Assembly: GCA_937995655.1 (NCBI GenBank) | Contig: CALKJI010000002.1 | Coordinates: 1-64,000 of the forward strand | Origin: an uncultured Pseudothermotoga sp. | GTDB taxonomy: Bacteria; Thermotogota; Thermotogae; Thermotogales; DSM-5069 | Reading direction: 5' to 3' | Length of the DNA stretch: 64,000 bases | Part shown: one piece after another, positions 55,226-63,417 of the stretch | Layout: every line of letters starts with the position of its first letter | How positions within the stretch are numbered: position 1 is the stretch's first letter | The notes under the pieces: generated by a model | What the model saw: the letters and a program-made list of their open reading frames with translations, nothing else | Databases searched by the model: none | Told to the model about the DNA's origin: nothing | Made by a program: the position numbers and the translations under genes

Positions 55226-56521
55226 ATGGCTTTGTCGGTATTTCTAGTAATCTTTGGCTTGACCTTTGCCCTAGGATATCCCATAGCCTTTGGTATGTTA
55301 GCTGGGGGAATAGTTTACTTTCTCATTAAAGGCTTGAGTCTGGCAAATCTTTTAGATATGCTGGTCATCAATCTTTCTGGTCAAACCGTTTTAATAGCCG
55401 TACCACTTTTTATCCTTGCCGCAAATGTTATGAATGATACAGAGATCACAAACAAATTGTTCGATTTCGTCAAGAAATCATTTGGAAAGGTTCGAGGCGC
55501 ACTTGGGTATGCGAATATAGTCGCAAGTATTATCTTTGCAGGTATGAGCGGCTCGCAGCTTGCAGATGTTGCAGGACTTGGAAATATAGAAATAAAGGCG
55601 ATGAAGGATGCAGGATATGACGGTCCATTCTCCTGCGCCGTTACTGCTGCTTCAGCAACGATTGGACCTATAATACCACCAAGTATACCGATGGTGCTGT
55701 ACTCAATGCTTTCAGGTGCATCGCTTGGATACCTTTTCTTAGCTGGTTTTCTACCTGGTCTACTGTTGGCTGGCTTCGAGATGATCTTGGTTTACATTCT
55801 CTCTATTGTGAGAAAATACCCAGTTGGTGAAAGGATACCTTTCAGAGAGCTTGTAAGATCTTTCTTTAGTGCTTTACCCGCACTACTTGCACCAGTTATT
55901 TTGTTAATTGGTATGTATGGAGGTATATATACACCAACTGAAGCCGCTGCCGTTGTAGTGGGCTATTCGATAATCATTAGCATCTTCCTTTACAAGACCA
56001 TGGGGCCAAAAAAACTGTATAAGATACTCATAAAATCTGCACAAGATGTTGGATATATAAGTATAATGGTTGCCGCTGCTCAGTTGGTGAGCTATATTGT
56101 GACAAGAGAAAAGGTTGCCATTGCTTTGACGGAGTTTTTCGTGAGTACTGGACTGGTTTCAAATAGAATCTTACTACTTGCGAGTATCAATGTGTTGTAT
56201 TTTGTTCTTGGTATGTTCGTCGATGCCTCTGTGACAATATTAGTTGTGATACCTATGCTTTTACCATTGATCAAAGCCGCTGGTATAGATTTAGTGCACT
56301 TTGGCGTCATGAGTGTTCTTAATATAATGATAGGACTTGACACACCACCTTACGCACAAACAGGTTTTATCACCAGTGCAATCAGTGGCACACCTGTGAA
56401 AGATGTATTTAGAGAGATGCTAAAATTCTGGATACCTATAGAGGTTTTCGCACTGATTTTGGTAACCTATTTTCCTGATGTGAGTTTGTTCCTGCCGAGA
56501 TTATTTGGTTACAACGGATGA
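55226..56521 (+). CDS. dctM: TRAP transporter large membrane subunit
   Basis: A 431-aa transporter of the DctM family with 12 or so membrane helices. Family motifs: GYPIAFGMLAGG, IFAGMSGSQLADVAGLG, ATIGPIIPPSIPMVLY and MFVDASVTILVVIPML. The start is ATG 55226 (GGAGG 7 nt upstream); the frame is open farther upstream inside dctQ but that part is not coding. Confidence 0.95.
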   Translation: MALSVFLVIFGLTFALGYPIAFGMLAGGIVYFLIKGLSLANLLDMLVINLSGQTVLIAVPLFILAANVMNDTEITNKLFDFVKKSFGKVRGALGYANIVASIIFAGMSGSQLADVAGLGNIEIKAMKDAGYDGPFSCAVTAASATIGPIIPPSIPMVLYSMLSGASLGYLFLAGFLPGLLLAGFEMILVYILSIVRKYPVGERIPFRELVRSFFSALPALLAPVILLIGMYGGIYTPTEAAAVVVGYSIIISIFLYKTMGPKKLYKILIKSAQDVGYISIMVAAAQLVSYIVTREKVAIALTEFFVSTGLVSNRILLLASINVLYFVLGMFVDASVTILVVIPMLLPLIKAAGIDLVHFGVMSVLNIMIGLDTPPYAQTGFITSAISGTPVKDVFREMLKFWIPIEVFALILVTYFPDVSLFLPRLFGYNG

Positions 56522-56536
56522 AAGGGAGAGAAAACC

Positions 56537-57451
56537 GTGAAAGACTTTAGAAAATTTGGAAGAATTCTTTTGCCAATGATAACAGTTTTCAACAAAGATG
56601 ATCAGTCAGTCGATTATAAATCATCAAGGAGAGTTGCCAGATATTTAAAGGAAAACAAACTCTGCAGTTCAATAATCGTAGCCGGTACAACGGGTGAGTT
56701 CTATACATTGAGTTTTGATGAAAGAGTCAGATTATTCGAAGAAATAAAGGACGAAATCAAAAACGATATTCCATTGATAGCTGGCACAGGCAGTGTGTAT
56801 GTTGGTGAAGTTATTAAATACACAGAGATTGCAGAAAGACTTGGTTACGATGCCGTGATGGTTGTAGCACCATATTACTGTAAACCGGAGCAAGAAGGAA
56901 TATACCTTCACTTCAAACAAATCGCTCAGAGCACCTCACTTCCTGTGATGGTTTACAATATACCGTTGTTCACAGGAGTGAACATAAACCCAGAAACTCT
57001 TGCAAGGCTTTCAGAGTTAGAAAATATCTTTGCAATCAAGGATGAGGCTGGCATAAACCCACTCCAAGCCACTGAATATATAAAGGCAACCAAGGCAAAG
57101 ATACCTGTATACTCTGGCGATGATACAATGGTTCTTCAAGTACTCAGCCAAGGTGGTGTTGGTGTAGTCAGTGGTGGCTCACACATAATCGGTCAGGAAA
57201 TGAAAAAAATGATAGATGATTTTTTGGATGGTGAAGTTCAAAGGGCAAAGGAACTTTTCCAGGAACTCTTTGAAGTTTTTGCTTCTTTTCGGGGGTTGAA
57301 GAACAGGATCAATCCAACACCAATGATCAAAATGGCCTTTGAACTGATGACAGGTATCCCAACCTCGATGCCAAGACTGCCTTTAGTGCCAGCAACAGAT
57401 GAAGAAGTTGAATTCATGAAAGGGGTACTCAAGAAAATAGGTAAGATATAA
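56537..57451 (+). CDS. DapA/NanA-family lyase, first copy
   Basis: A 304-aa class I aldolase-type TIM barrel of the dihydrodipicolinate synthase family. It has the GTTGEFYTLSFDER loop, catalytic Tyr in VMVYNIPLFTG and Schiff-base Lys in FAIKDEAGIN. Genes of this family outside lysine operons often cleave 2-keto-3-deoxy sugar acids or N-acetylneuraminate. Context (TRAP uptake, isomerase, LacI) points to a sugar-acid aldolase rather than lysine synthesis. GTG start at 56537 behind GGGAG. Confidence 0.9.
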   Translation: MKDFRKFGRILLPMITVFNKDDQSVDYKSSRRVARYLKENKLCSSIIVAGTTGEFYTLSFDERVRLFEEIKDEIKNDIPLIAGTGSVYVGEVIKYTEIAERLGYDAVMVVAPYYCKPEQEGIYLHFKQIAQSTSLPVMVYNIPLFTGVNINPETLARLSELENIFAIKDEAGINPLQATEYIKATKAKIPVYSGDDTMVLQVLSQGGVGVVSGGSHIIGQEMKKMIDDFLDGEVQRAKELFQELFEVFASFRGLKNRINPTPMIKMAFELMTGIPTSMPRLPLVPATDEEVEFMKGVLKKIGKI

Positions 57452-57476
57452 AAAAACAAATAGAAGGAGGGTTCTC

Positions 57477-58385
57477 ATGAAAAGGCTTTCTGGTGTCACC
57501 GTTGCTGCTTTGACTCCATTGACAGAGGATGGCATGCAGGTTGATTATGCGGCGATCAAAGATTATGTTGACTTTCTAGTTCAAAAAGGAATTGACGGCA
57601 TCTTCGCCCTTGGTACAACGGGTGAAGGTTTACTTTTGACGTTGCAGGAAAGAAAAAAAGCTCTTGAGAGTTTTGTAAAAGCAATCGATGAAAGGGTGAT
57701 ATTGATCGCCCATTGTGGTGCTTTGAGAATAGAAGAAGTTCAAGAACTTTTGGATCATGCAAAATCATGTGGTGCAGACGGTGCCGCGATCGTTGCACCT
57801 TTTTACTACAAATATAGGCAAGATGAGATGACAGAATTTTTCTTGCAAGCTACAAAAGATGTGAAAGATTTTCCAATCTATCTATACAATATCCCTGGAT
57901 TGACTGGAAACTGGATCACACCAAAGATGGCAGAGCAGGTTCATTTACAAAAACCAGAGATAATTGGAATTAAAGACAGCAGTGGAGATCTATTGCATGT
58001 AATCTCTTTGATAAATGATACATCTAAAGACTTCGATGTCGTTGTTGGCTGTGATAGAGCTTTTCTGACAGTACTTCAAATGGGTGCAAAAGGCTGTGTT
58101 TCAGGACCTGCAGCGGTCTTCCCAGAGTTTTTTGTAAAACTCTATGAACAATTCGAAAATGGTGATGTAGAAGGTGCAAAACAAACACAAAAGAGACTCA
58201 CAAAACTATCCCTCGCCGTAGGAGATGGTGCCAGTATACCTATGCTCAAAACAGCACTTAAATGGCGTGGTTTGAAGATGGGAGGCTGTAGATCTCCTCT
58301 AAGACCTTTACCATTACATGAAGAAGTTAAGTTTAAAGAGACTGTTGAAAAGGTTTTGGAAGATGTAGGGCTGAGTTTGAAATAA
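57477..58385 (+). CDS. DapA/NanA-family lyase, second copy
   Basis: A 302-aa paralogue of the preceding gene in the same operon. It has GTTGEGLLLTLQER, Tyr in IYLYNIPGLTG and Schiff-base Lys in IGIKDSSGDLLHVI. The C terminus differs (KWRGLKMGGCRSPLRPL). Two tandem but clearly different members suggest that they handle different stereoisomers or successive steps. AAGGAGGG precedes the ATG at 57477. Confidence 0.9.
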   Translation: MKRLSGVTVAALTPLTEDGMQVDYAAIKDYVDFLVQKGIDGIFALGTTGEGLLLTLQERKKALESFVKAIDERVILIAHCGALRIEEVQELLDHAKSCGADGAAIVAPFYYKYRQDEMTEFFLQATKDVKDFPIYLYNIPGLTGNWITPKMAEQVHLQKPEIIGIKDSSGDLLHVISLINDTSKDFDVVVGCDRAFLTVLQMGAKGCVSGPAAVFPEFFVKLYEQFENGDVEGAKQTQKRLTKLSLAVGDGASIPMLKTALKWRGLKMGGCRSPLRPLPLHEEVKFKETVEKVLEDVGLSLK

Positions 58386-58522
58386 TGTTTTGCACTCTTG
58401 AGTATTTGTAACTTCTCTGTCACATAAGTTCAGAAAGCCGTGCCTTCCGATGATCCTGTTTATATTCATCTTTCAACCACACTAACATGTAAAATCTCAT
58501 GGTTTCTTATCCAGGATCTTTC

Positions 58523-58551
58523 TTGGAGAAATAAGACGATGGTGATATAAT
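58523..58551 (+). promoter_or_regulatory. Promoter of the GH5 endoglucanase gene
   Basis: TTGGAG (58523-58528), 17 bp, TATAAT (58546-58551) with a TGA extension before it (TGATATAAT). Confidence 0.8.
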
Positions 58552-58571
58552 CTCATTGGGGAGTTTTTTGT

Positions 58572-59576
58572 ATGTCAAAGATTAATCTTTGTGTGGCTCT
58601 GTTGATTGTATCTACCATAACCACAGGGTTAAACGTCTGGGGTCAGAAAGGTTTTGAGTATAACAAAAAACTTGGCGTAGGTGTCAATCTTGGTAACGCT
58701 CTGGAGGCGCCAAGAGAAGGCGCCTGGGGCATGAGAATACAGGATGATTATTTTCCAACTATCAAACAAAGAGGATTCAATCACGTTAGAATTCCCATAC
58801 GATGGTCTGCCCATTGTCAGAAAGAGCAACCCTACAAGGTAGAAGAAGAATTTTTCAAAAGAGTCGAACACGTTGTAAATAAAGCACTCGAAAATGATTT
58901 ACTCGTCGTGATAAACATTCATCATTTTGAGGAACTTTATCAAGACCCTCTCAAGCACAAAGAGATGTTTTTGGCACTGTGGAGACAAATAGCTGAAAGG
59001 TTCAAAGATTATCCTTGGCAGCTGAGTTTTGAAATTTTCAATGAACCAGCTCAGGCTTTCACACCTTCAATTTGGAATGATTTTGTTCGTGAGACCTTGA
59101 AAGTGATCAGAGAATCAAATCCTTCCAGAATTGTTATAATCGATGCACCAAATTGGAGTCATTGGAGTGCCGTTGAGCTTTTAACTGTACCAAAAGATGA
59201 AAATATAATCGTGTCATTCCACTATTATGAACCCTTCAACTTCACTCATCAAGGTGCCGAGTGGGTTTCACCAATACCCCCTGTTGGAACCAAATGGCAA
59301 GGTACAAAAGCTCAGGTCAATGAGATCGAGAAACATTTCAGGGCTGTGAACAATTGGTCAATCAAGAACAACGTTCCCATTTATCTTGGCGAATTTGGTG
59401 CCTATTCCAAAGCGGACATGGAATCAAGAGTTAACTGGACAAGAGTAGTGAGTCAGCTGGCACAAAAATATGGCTTTTCCATAGCTTACTGGGAATTTGG
59501 CGCGGGTTTTGGCATTTACGATCGCTCAAAAGGTGAGTGGATAGAACCCCTAGCAGAGGCAGTTTTTGGCAGATAA
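58572..59576 (+). CDS. Secreted GH5 endoglucanase
   Basis: A 334-aa glycoside hydrolase of family 5 with an N-terminal signal segment (about 1-24). The barrel has LGVGVNLGNALEAPREG, HVRIPIRWSAHC, VINIHHFEEL, acid/base Glu E158 in FEIFNEPAQAF, SFHYYEPFNFTHQGAEW and nucleophile Glu E274 in IYLGEFGAYS. It resembles the Thermotoga Cel5 enzymes that cut beta-1,4-glucans and mannans. It stands alone with its own promoter. No carbohydrate-binding module. Confidence 0.95.
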   Translation: MSKINLCVALLIVSTITTGLNVWGQKGFEYNKKLGVGVNLGNALEAPREGAWGMRIQDDYFPTIKQRGFNHVRIPIRWSAHCQKEQPYKVEEEFFKRVEHVVNKALENDLLVVINIHHFEELYQDPLKHKEMFLALWRQIAERFKDYPWQLSFEIFNEPAQAFTPSIWNDFVRETLKVIRESNPSRIVIIDAPNWSHWSAVELLTVPKDENIIVSFHYYEPFNFTHQGAEWVSPIPPVGTKWQGTKAQVNEIEKHFRAVNNWSIKNNVPIYLGEFGAYSKADMESRVNWTRVVSQLAQKYGFSIAYWEFGAGFGIYDRSKGEWIEPLAEAVFGR

Positions 59577-60060
59577 TTGAAATTTGAAATGATCGATAAA
59601 ATTTATGAACCTCATACCATGATGCACACTAAACATTATATCTTCCACAACTACATCACAAATGAAAGTCCAAAAAGATTCTTATTCGCCCCCATGGAGG
59701 TTTAAGATGATATTACCCGTCTCTTTTTAAGCACGTAGTTTATTGATTTTATTTGTTTCTGTGATAGTTCATCATTACGTATGAGTTACTCGATGAGTGA
59801 TCAATTTTTTCAATCTTCATAGTTTGCAAGGCACGATCATGATAGTATAAAGTAAACGTCCTACTTCAATAGGCTAGACAAATCCCCTTTAGAACAGTTT
59901 GTATATTCTCACTTGAGCATGTTGATGATGCAGCATAGAAAATTTAATCACTGAAGATGACCAGGAACTGAGAGGACCCGTGTAGTTTTCTTGCTGAAAA
60001 AGAGTAAAGCTTTTAGGCACGATTCGAAGGAAGGAATTCTCTTATCTGACCTTGTGTAAG
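59577..60060. other. Gene-poor region with possible gene remnants
   Basis: About 480 bp without a supported gene. Directly after the endoglucanase stop, the same frame stays open for 42 codons (59577-59705, ending ESPKRFLFAPMEV). GGAGGT then precedes an ATG at 59707 whose frame stops after seven codons and then reads on as a hydrophobic stretch, which could be the wreck of a signal peptide or membrane protein. These are weak hints only. Confidence 0.3.
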
Positions 60061-60099
60061 AAAAATGGAAAAAGCGCAGACCTAAGTCGGTTTGCGCTT
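60061..60099 (-). terminator. Terminator of the 60-aa gene
   Basis: On the minus strand AAGCGCAAACC, a 6-nt loop and GGTCTGCGCTT (one G-U pair) are followed by TTTCCATTTTT. It starts 26 nt after the stop codon at 60125. Confidence 0.85.
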
Positions 60100-60124
60100 C
60101 AGCAAGATCAAAAATCTTGGAAAG

Positions 60125-60307
60125 CTAAACTCTTGATTTTTGTTCTGTCTTTTTACTAGCTTTTTTGTGATCTGCCACATTTGATCCATAAATTACCTTT
60201 GCTTTTCTTTCATCTAAGGTTTGTCTTTCTCGCTCTACTTTTTCAAGTTTTTCTTTGTAAAGAAATTTCAATGCCATCATTTCTACCAATCCGATCATCT
60301 CATCCAT
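60125..60307 (-). CDS. Small charged protein of unknown function
   Basis: A 60-aa protein with a hydrophobic N-terminal helix (MDEMIGLVEMMALKFLY) followed by a highly charged helix likely to be coiled coil (EKLEKVERERQTLDERKAK) and a basic tail. It has its own strong promoter (60452-60480), ribosome site GAGGAGGG 6 nt before the ATG, and a terminator, so I take it as a real gene, probably well expressed. I recognise no family. About 140 nt of leader could hold control elements. Confidence 0.72.
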   Translation of the reverse strand: MDEMIGLVEMMALKFLYKEKLEKVERERQTLDERKAKVIYGSNVADHKKASKKTEQKSRV

Positions 60308-60451
60308 CTTAATCCCTCCTCATGCCTATTTGTTTCTCAGCAACTTTCCTTGGCAATCTTTTGTTGGCAAATCAGCTAGAAAGTCCTATCTCTATAGCCA
60401 CTCAGCTGCTAATTCCCTCCATCTTCAAAATTTTTATTGTTATCTGTATAA

Positions 60452-60480
60452 ATATTAACTCACATATCAATTTTTGTCAA
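60452..60480 (-). promoter_or_regulatory. Promoter of the 60-aa gene
   Basis: On the minus strand TTGACA (60480-60475), 17 bp, TAATAT (60457-60452). Confidence 0.75.
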
Positions 60481-60874
60481 GTACTAATTTCATAATAATA
60501 CTAAAATAACCTTGCTCTTAAGTAAATAGAAGTATGAACTCAATATTTTTCAAGTCATAATTACATATGTTTTTTGACAAAATGGATGGGATGGTTTTGA
60601 TGAAATATCAAGATTCCGTGGGCAGTTTCTTGACTCTATGAACTTTGATTATCACTCTTGTGTCCATATTTGTTACGGCTTTGGTGCCTGAGCAAATATA
60701 CTTTCATTCTATTCACAGGATCTGGAGAGGCATTATTCTCACTATTAATATTCTTAAGTCATTGTTGCTACCAAGCAGGAGCATCATGCTCCAATATTCA
60801 GATCGAGGAAGGCAAAACTCGTTGTTTACTACAAACAATAGTGTAATCCATACTACCTACTGAGTTGTTTTGCA
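60481..60874. other. Intergenic region, no supported gene
   Basis: About 390 bp with short frames on both strands that do not look coding. A TTGACA at 60574-60579 lacks a good -10 but could serve a plus-strand transcript ending at the hairpin near 61000. Confidence 0.4.
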
Positions 60875-60907
60875 CTGGCAAATAAAACCGTCGATTTTGT
60901 TTGCCAG
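60875..60907 (+). ncRNA. Strong hairpin in a possible non-coding transcript
   Basis: CTGGCAAATAAAA and TTTTGTTTGCCAG pair over 13 bp (one G-U) around a 7-nt loop CCGTCGA. With no gene on this strand and an intrinsic terminator about 85 nt downstream, it may be part of a small RNA. Evidence is structural only. Confidence 0.3.
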
Positions 60908-60990
60908 AAAACTTGAATCTCAAAGCTGCTGGAACTGTAGTTTTTCTTAGTTTAGAGAAATGGGCGAGTGCGAGGGGAATGGGCAAGAAG

Positions 60991-61014
60991 GCAGGTTCAA
61001 TAACCTGCTTTTTT
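60991..61014 (+). terminator. Intrinsic terminator on the plus strand over the recombinase 3' end
   Basis: GCAGGTT, CAAT, AACCTGC and then TTTTTT on the plus strand, though no plus-strand gene lies upstream. The stop codon of the minus-strand recombinase gene falls in its loop; on that strand the tail (CTTCTTG) is poor. Either it serves the recombinase gene or it ends a plus-strand RNA. Confidence 0.6.
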
Positions 61015-61824
61015 CAGACTTTCTTTCATATCATCAATGGTGACTTTGAGATACCTTTGAGTAGTAGCAAGACTTGCATGCCCAAGGAATTCTTGCACGA
61101 TTTTTAGATTGACTCCTCTTTTCAAGAGAATTGTTGCAGCTGTATGTCTTAAAATATGGGGTGAAATATTGTTAACATGCACCTTTTTTGCTAATTCCTT
61201 TAGCAGATACTCTATACCATGAATTGATAGAGGTTCACCGATACGGTTTTTCAACAGATAATCCTCTTCTTTCAAAGTGGATGCCAACTTAAAGATATAT
61301 GGTTTCAGTTTACTAGGTATCGGTACAATTCTCATTTTCCGACCTTTACCATTTATCAATATATAATCTTCTCTCAGATTAATATTAAACATCTTAAGCG
61401 AGATCAATTCACTTACTCTTAAGCCGGCGAACCCTCCAAGTCCAACAATAAGAACCAACCTGTGATCCTTGTCAAAGGCTTTCACCGCTGCCTTCCACAG
61501 TTTTGAAAGTTCTTGTTCTGAAAGAGCCTTCGGTATACCAGAAGATCTCCCTTTTATTTTCAGTTTATCCTTCAATTCGAGTAAGACATGAGGAGAGGTC
61601 TCTTCAAGAAATCTTCTAGTTGCTGAATAATACAGATTGACGGTGGCTGGTTTGTGACTATCCGCAATTTTTCTCGCCCAAGATAGTACACTCTTTTCAT
61701 CAATCTCATTGACGTCTTCAAGTAACTTTCTTGCTACCGACAAATATGCTTTGATCGTTAACTGGCTCAATTTCTGAGTCCTTAAAATAGTTTCGAACTG
61801 CTCGAGTAAGTGAGATTTATCCAT
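60997..61824 (-). CDS. Tyrosine recombinase (XerC/XerD-like)
   Basis: A 275-aa site-specific recombinase. The N-terminal SAM-like core-binding domain covers about 1-90 (LSQLTIKAYLSVARKLLE). The catalytic domain has all residues: R136 (GFAGLRVSELI), K160 (INGKGRKMR), H223 and R226 (SPHILRHTAA), H249 (FLGHASLATT) and Y258 (TQRYLK). Size suits a XerA/XerC-type enzyme for resolving chromosome dimers, or an integrase; no phage genes are near, so the former is likelier. AAGGAGG lies 11 nt before the ATG. An unusual inverted-repeat element lies 130-320 bp upstream. Confidence 0.92.
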   Translation of the reverse strand: MDKSHLLEQFETILRTQKLSQLTIKAYLSVARKLLEDVNEIDEKSVLSWARKIADSHKPATVNLYYSATRRFLEETSPHVLLELKDKLKIKGRSSGIPKALSEQELSKLWKAAVKAFDKDHRLVLIVGLGGFAGLRVSELISLKMFNINLREDYILINGKGRKMRIVPIPSKLKPYIFKLASTLKEEDYLLKNRIGEPLSIHGIEYLLKELAKKVHVNNISPHILRHTAATILLKRGVNLKIVQEFLGHASLATTQRYLKVTIDDMKESLKKAGY

Positions 61825-61953
61825 TTTCGCATTAACCTCCTTGAAAGCCTAAGAAATGTTTCTTGTGAACAATCTTTCTTTGGGACAAGCATAATATTTT
61901 AAAGCAAAAGTTGTGGGCCATTTTAAGAAGAGGAAAAGATTATGTATCTAAAT

Positions 61954-61972
61954 AATGATGATTATTTATAGT
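61954..61972 (+). repeat. Left arm of a 192-bp inverted-repeat element
   Basis: AATGATGATTATTTATAGT is the exact reverse complement of 62127-62145. The arms bound 192 bp with no gene. An inner pair, GTGCAATG (about 62075) and CATTGCAC (about 62115), adds further dyad symmetry near the right end. No target duplication is seen at the flanks. Confidence 0.8.
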
Positions 61973-62126
61973 AATTCTACCACAAATAAACTCTTTTCAA
62001 CATCTTTCTTGATGCGGCTTTCCTCTATAATAACTTAATTATAAGCCACGTAGAAGTTACTGATAATTGTCACTGTGCAATGTCATTCGTTACTCACCCA
62101 TCTTCGCGGTAAGCATTGCACGCGTA

Positions 62127-62145
62127 ACTATAAATAATCATCATT
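62127..62145 (-). repeat. Right arm of the 192-bp inverted-repeat element
   Basis: ACTATAAATAATCATCATT, perfect 19-bp inverted copy of the left arm, ending 39 bp before the start of the HD-GYP gene. In RNA the two arms could pair and enclose the inner stem; as DNA it could be a MITE-like element or a recombinase target. Confidence 0.8.
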
Positions 62146-62184
62146 CTTATAACAATCCTTACAGTTGGATGAAAGGGGACCTTC

Positions 62185-63165
62185 GTGAAGCTTAAGAAGA
62201 TATTGCTTCTTAGTAGAGACCCTGACATAATTCGGATTTTTAAAGCTTTTCACAACGAAGGACACACAGTCACTGTTATCAAAAATATCTCAAGCGCCTG
62301 CAAGGCTCTTGATAAATTCCTGGATTCTATTGATCTTGTCTTCATACATCAGAACAACTCAAAAGAAGATTATTCCCCGTTAATTCAAATGATCAATAAG
62401 AGATCAATATCTTTCATAAATCCACATATAGTTGTAGTAGACAACAGAAAAGACAACTTTGCACTGAAAATTGGTGCTGACATTGTTTGTCATCGGTTCC
62501 CAGATGAAAAAGATATCGATTTAATCATTCACGACGATCGGTCCTCACTGAACCTGAATGCCATCATAAATCATGCGGCAAGCATGATACGGATCAAAGA
62601 TACTCAAACCGCCGAGCATTGCAGAAATACAGCCAAGATTTCTTCGGCACTTGCGTCGTTATATATGCAATATTTTGAAGGGAAGAGTTTACTATGGCAT
62701 CAAAACTTGAAGACGGCGGCATTGTTACACGACATAGGTAAGGTACTCATTTCAGAGTCAGTCTTGCGGAAATCATCAAGACTAACCGATGATGAGTTTA
62801 GGATTATGAAGAGTCACACAAAACTTGGTGGCGAGTTGTTTAAAAATATGATGAATGCGTATCCAGGATTTGAGTTGCTTTCCCTGTGTGCTGAGGTATG
62901 TTTTTATCATCACGAAAGGTTTGATGGTACAGGCTATCCAGATGGTCTCAAAGGGGACGGGATACCCTTGGAAGCCAGAATCGTAGCAATAGCCGACGTC
63001 TTCGATGCACTTACGTCAGATAGATATTACAGAAATGCTCGTACATTTGACGAAGCATTACAGATCATGAGATATGAGGAAGAAGGACACTTTGATCCCA
63101 AATTATTTGACTTATTTGTGAATAATTCAGATATATTCATCCAGATAAAATTGCAGATGAAGTAA
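62185..63165 (+). CDS. HD-GYP protein with degenerate receiver domain
   Basis: A 326-aa protein. The first ~115 residues have the fold pattern of a response-regulator receiver (KKILLLSRDPDIIRIFKAF, IDLVFIHQNN) but the site of the phosphoacceptor Asp reads His/Gln, so it probably is not phosphorylated. The HD-GYP domain (about 130-310) is complete: TAEHCRNTAKI, ALLHDIGKVLI, MKSHTKLGGELF, YHHERFDGTGYPDGL and AIADVFDALTSDRYYR. It should cut cyclic di-GMP. GTG start at 62185 behind AAAGGGGA. Single gene. Confidence 0.9.
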   Translation: MKLKKILLLSRDPDIIRIFKAFHNEGHTVTVIKNISSACKALDKFLDSIDLVFIHQNNSKEDYSPLIQMINKRSISFINPHIVVVDNRKDNFALKIGADIVCHRFPDEKDIDLIIHDDRSSLNLNAIINHAASMIRIKDTQTAEHCRNTAKISSALASLYMQYFEGKSLLWHQNLKTAALLHDIGKVLISESVLRKSSRLTDDEFRIMKSHTKLGGELFKNMMNAYPGFELLSLCAEVCFYHHERFDGTGYPDGLKGDGIPLEARIVAIADVFDALTSDRYYRNARTFDEALQIMRYEEEGHFDPKLFDLFVNNSDIFIQIKLQMK

Positions 63166-63189
63166 CATTAAGACCTATAACAAACCTTG

Positions 63190-63360
63190 TTAATGTCTTG
63201 CATAAGCAGGGGACACCTTTGAAGAGTACTTAATTTTATCCAGCATTCCGTCGCTTGTTGGTGATGTTACTATTTTTGTGATAAGAGTCTCACGATTAGT
63301 CAACATCGCTCCAGTGTGATGAAAAATCCATTCAAAATCGATTGGCCTTTTTGGAAACGA
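63190..63360 (-). other. Possible gene remnant
   Basis: A minus-strand frame of 56 codons reads like protein (RPIDFEWIFHHTGAMLTNRE, then SPTSDGMLDKIKYSS) and ends in TAA at 63190. It has two in-frame stops a little upstream and no ribosome site. It may be a decayed 3' end of a gene that followed the acetyltransferase gene. Not identified. Confidence 0.25.
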
Positions 63361-63417
63361 TCAGCTACAAAAGTTCAGACACACTCAAATCAAGTGTTTC
63401 GGATAATCATTCCATAC

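Noticed and set aside
60645-60986. Frames of 60-72 codons on both strands
   Set aside because: No ribosome sites, no protein-like composition, and they overlap one another.
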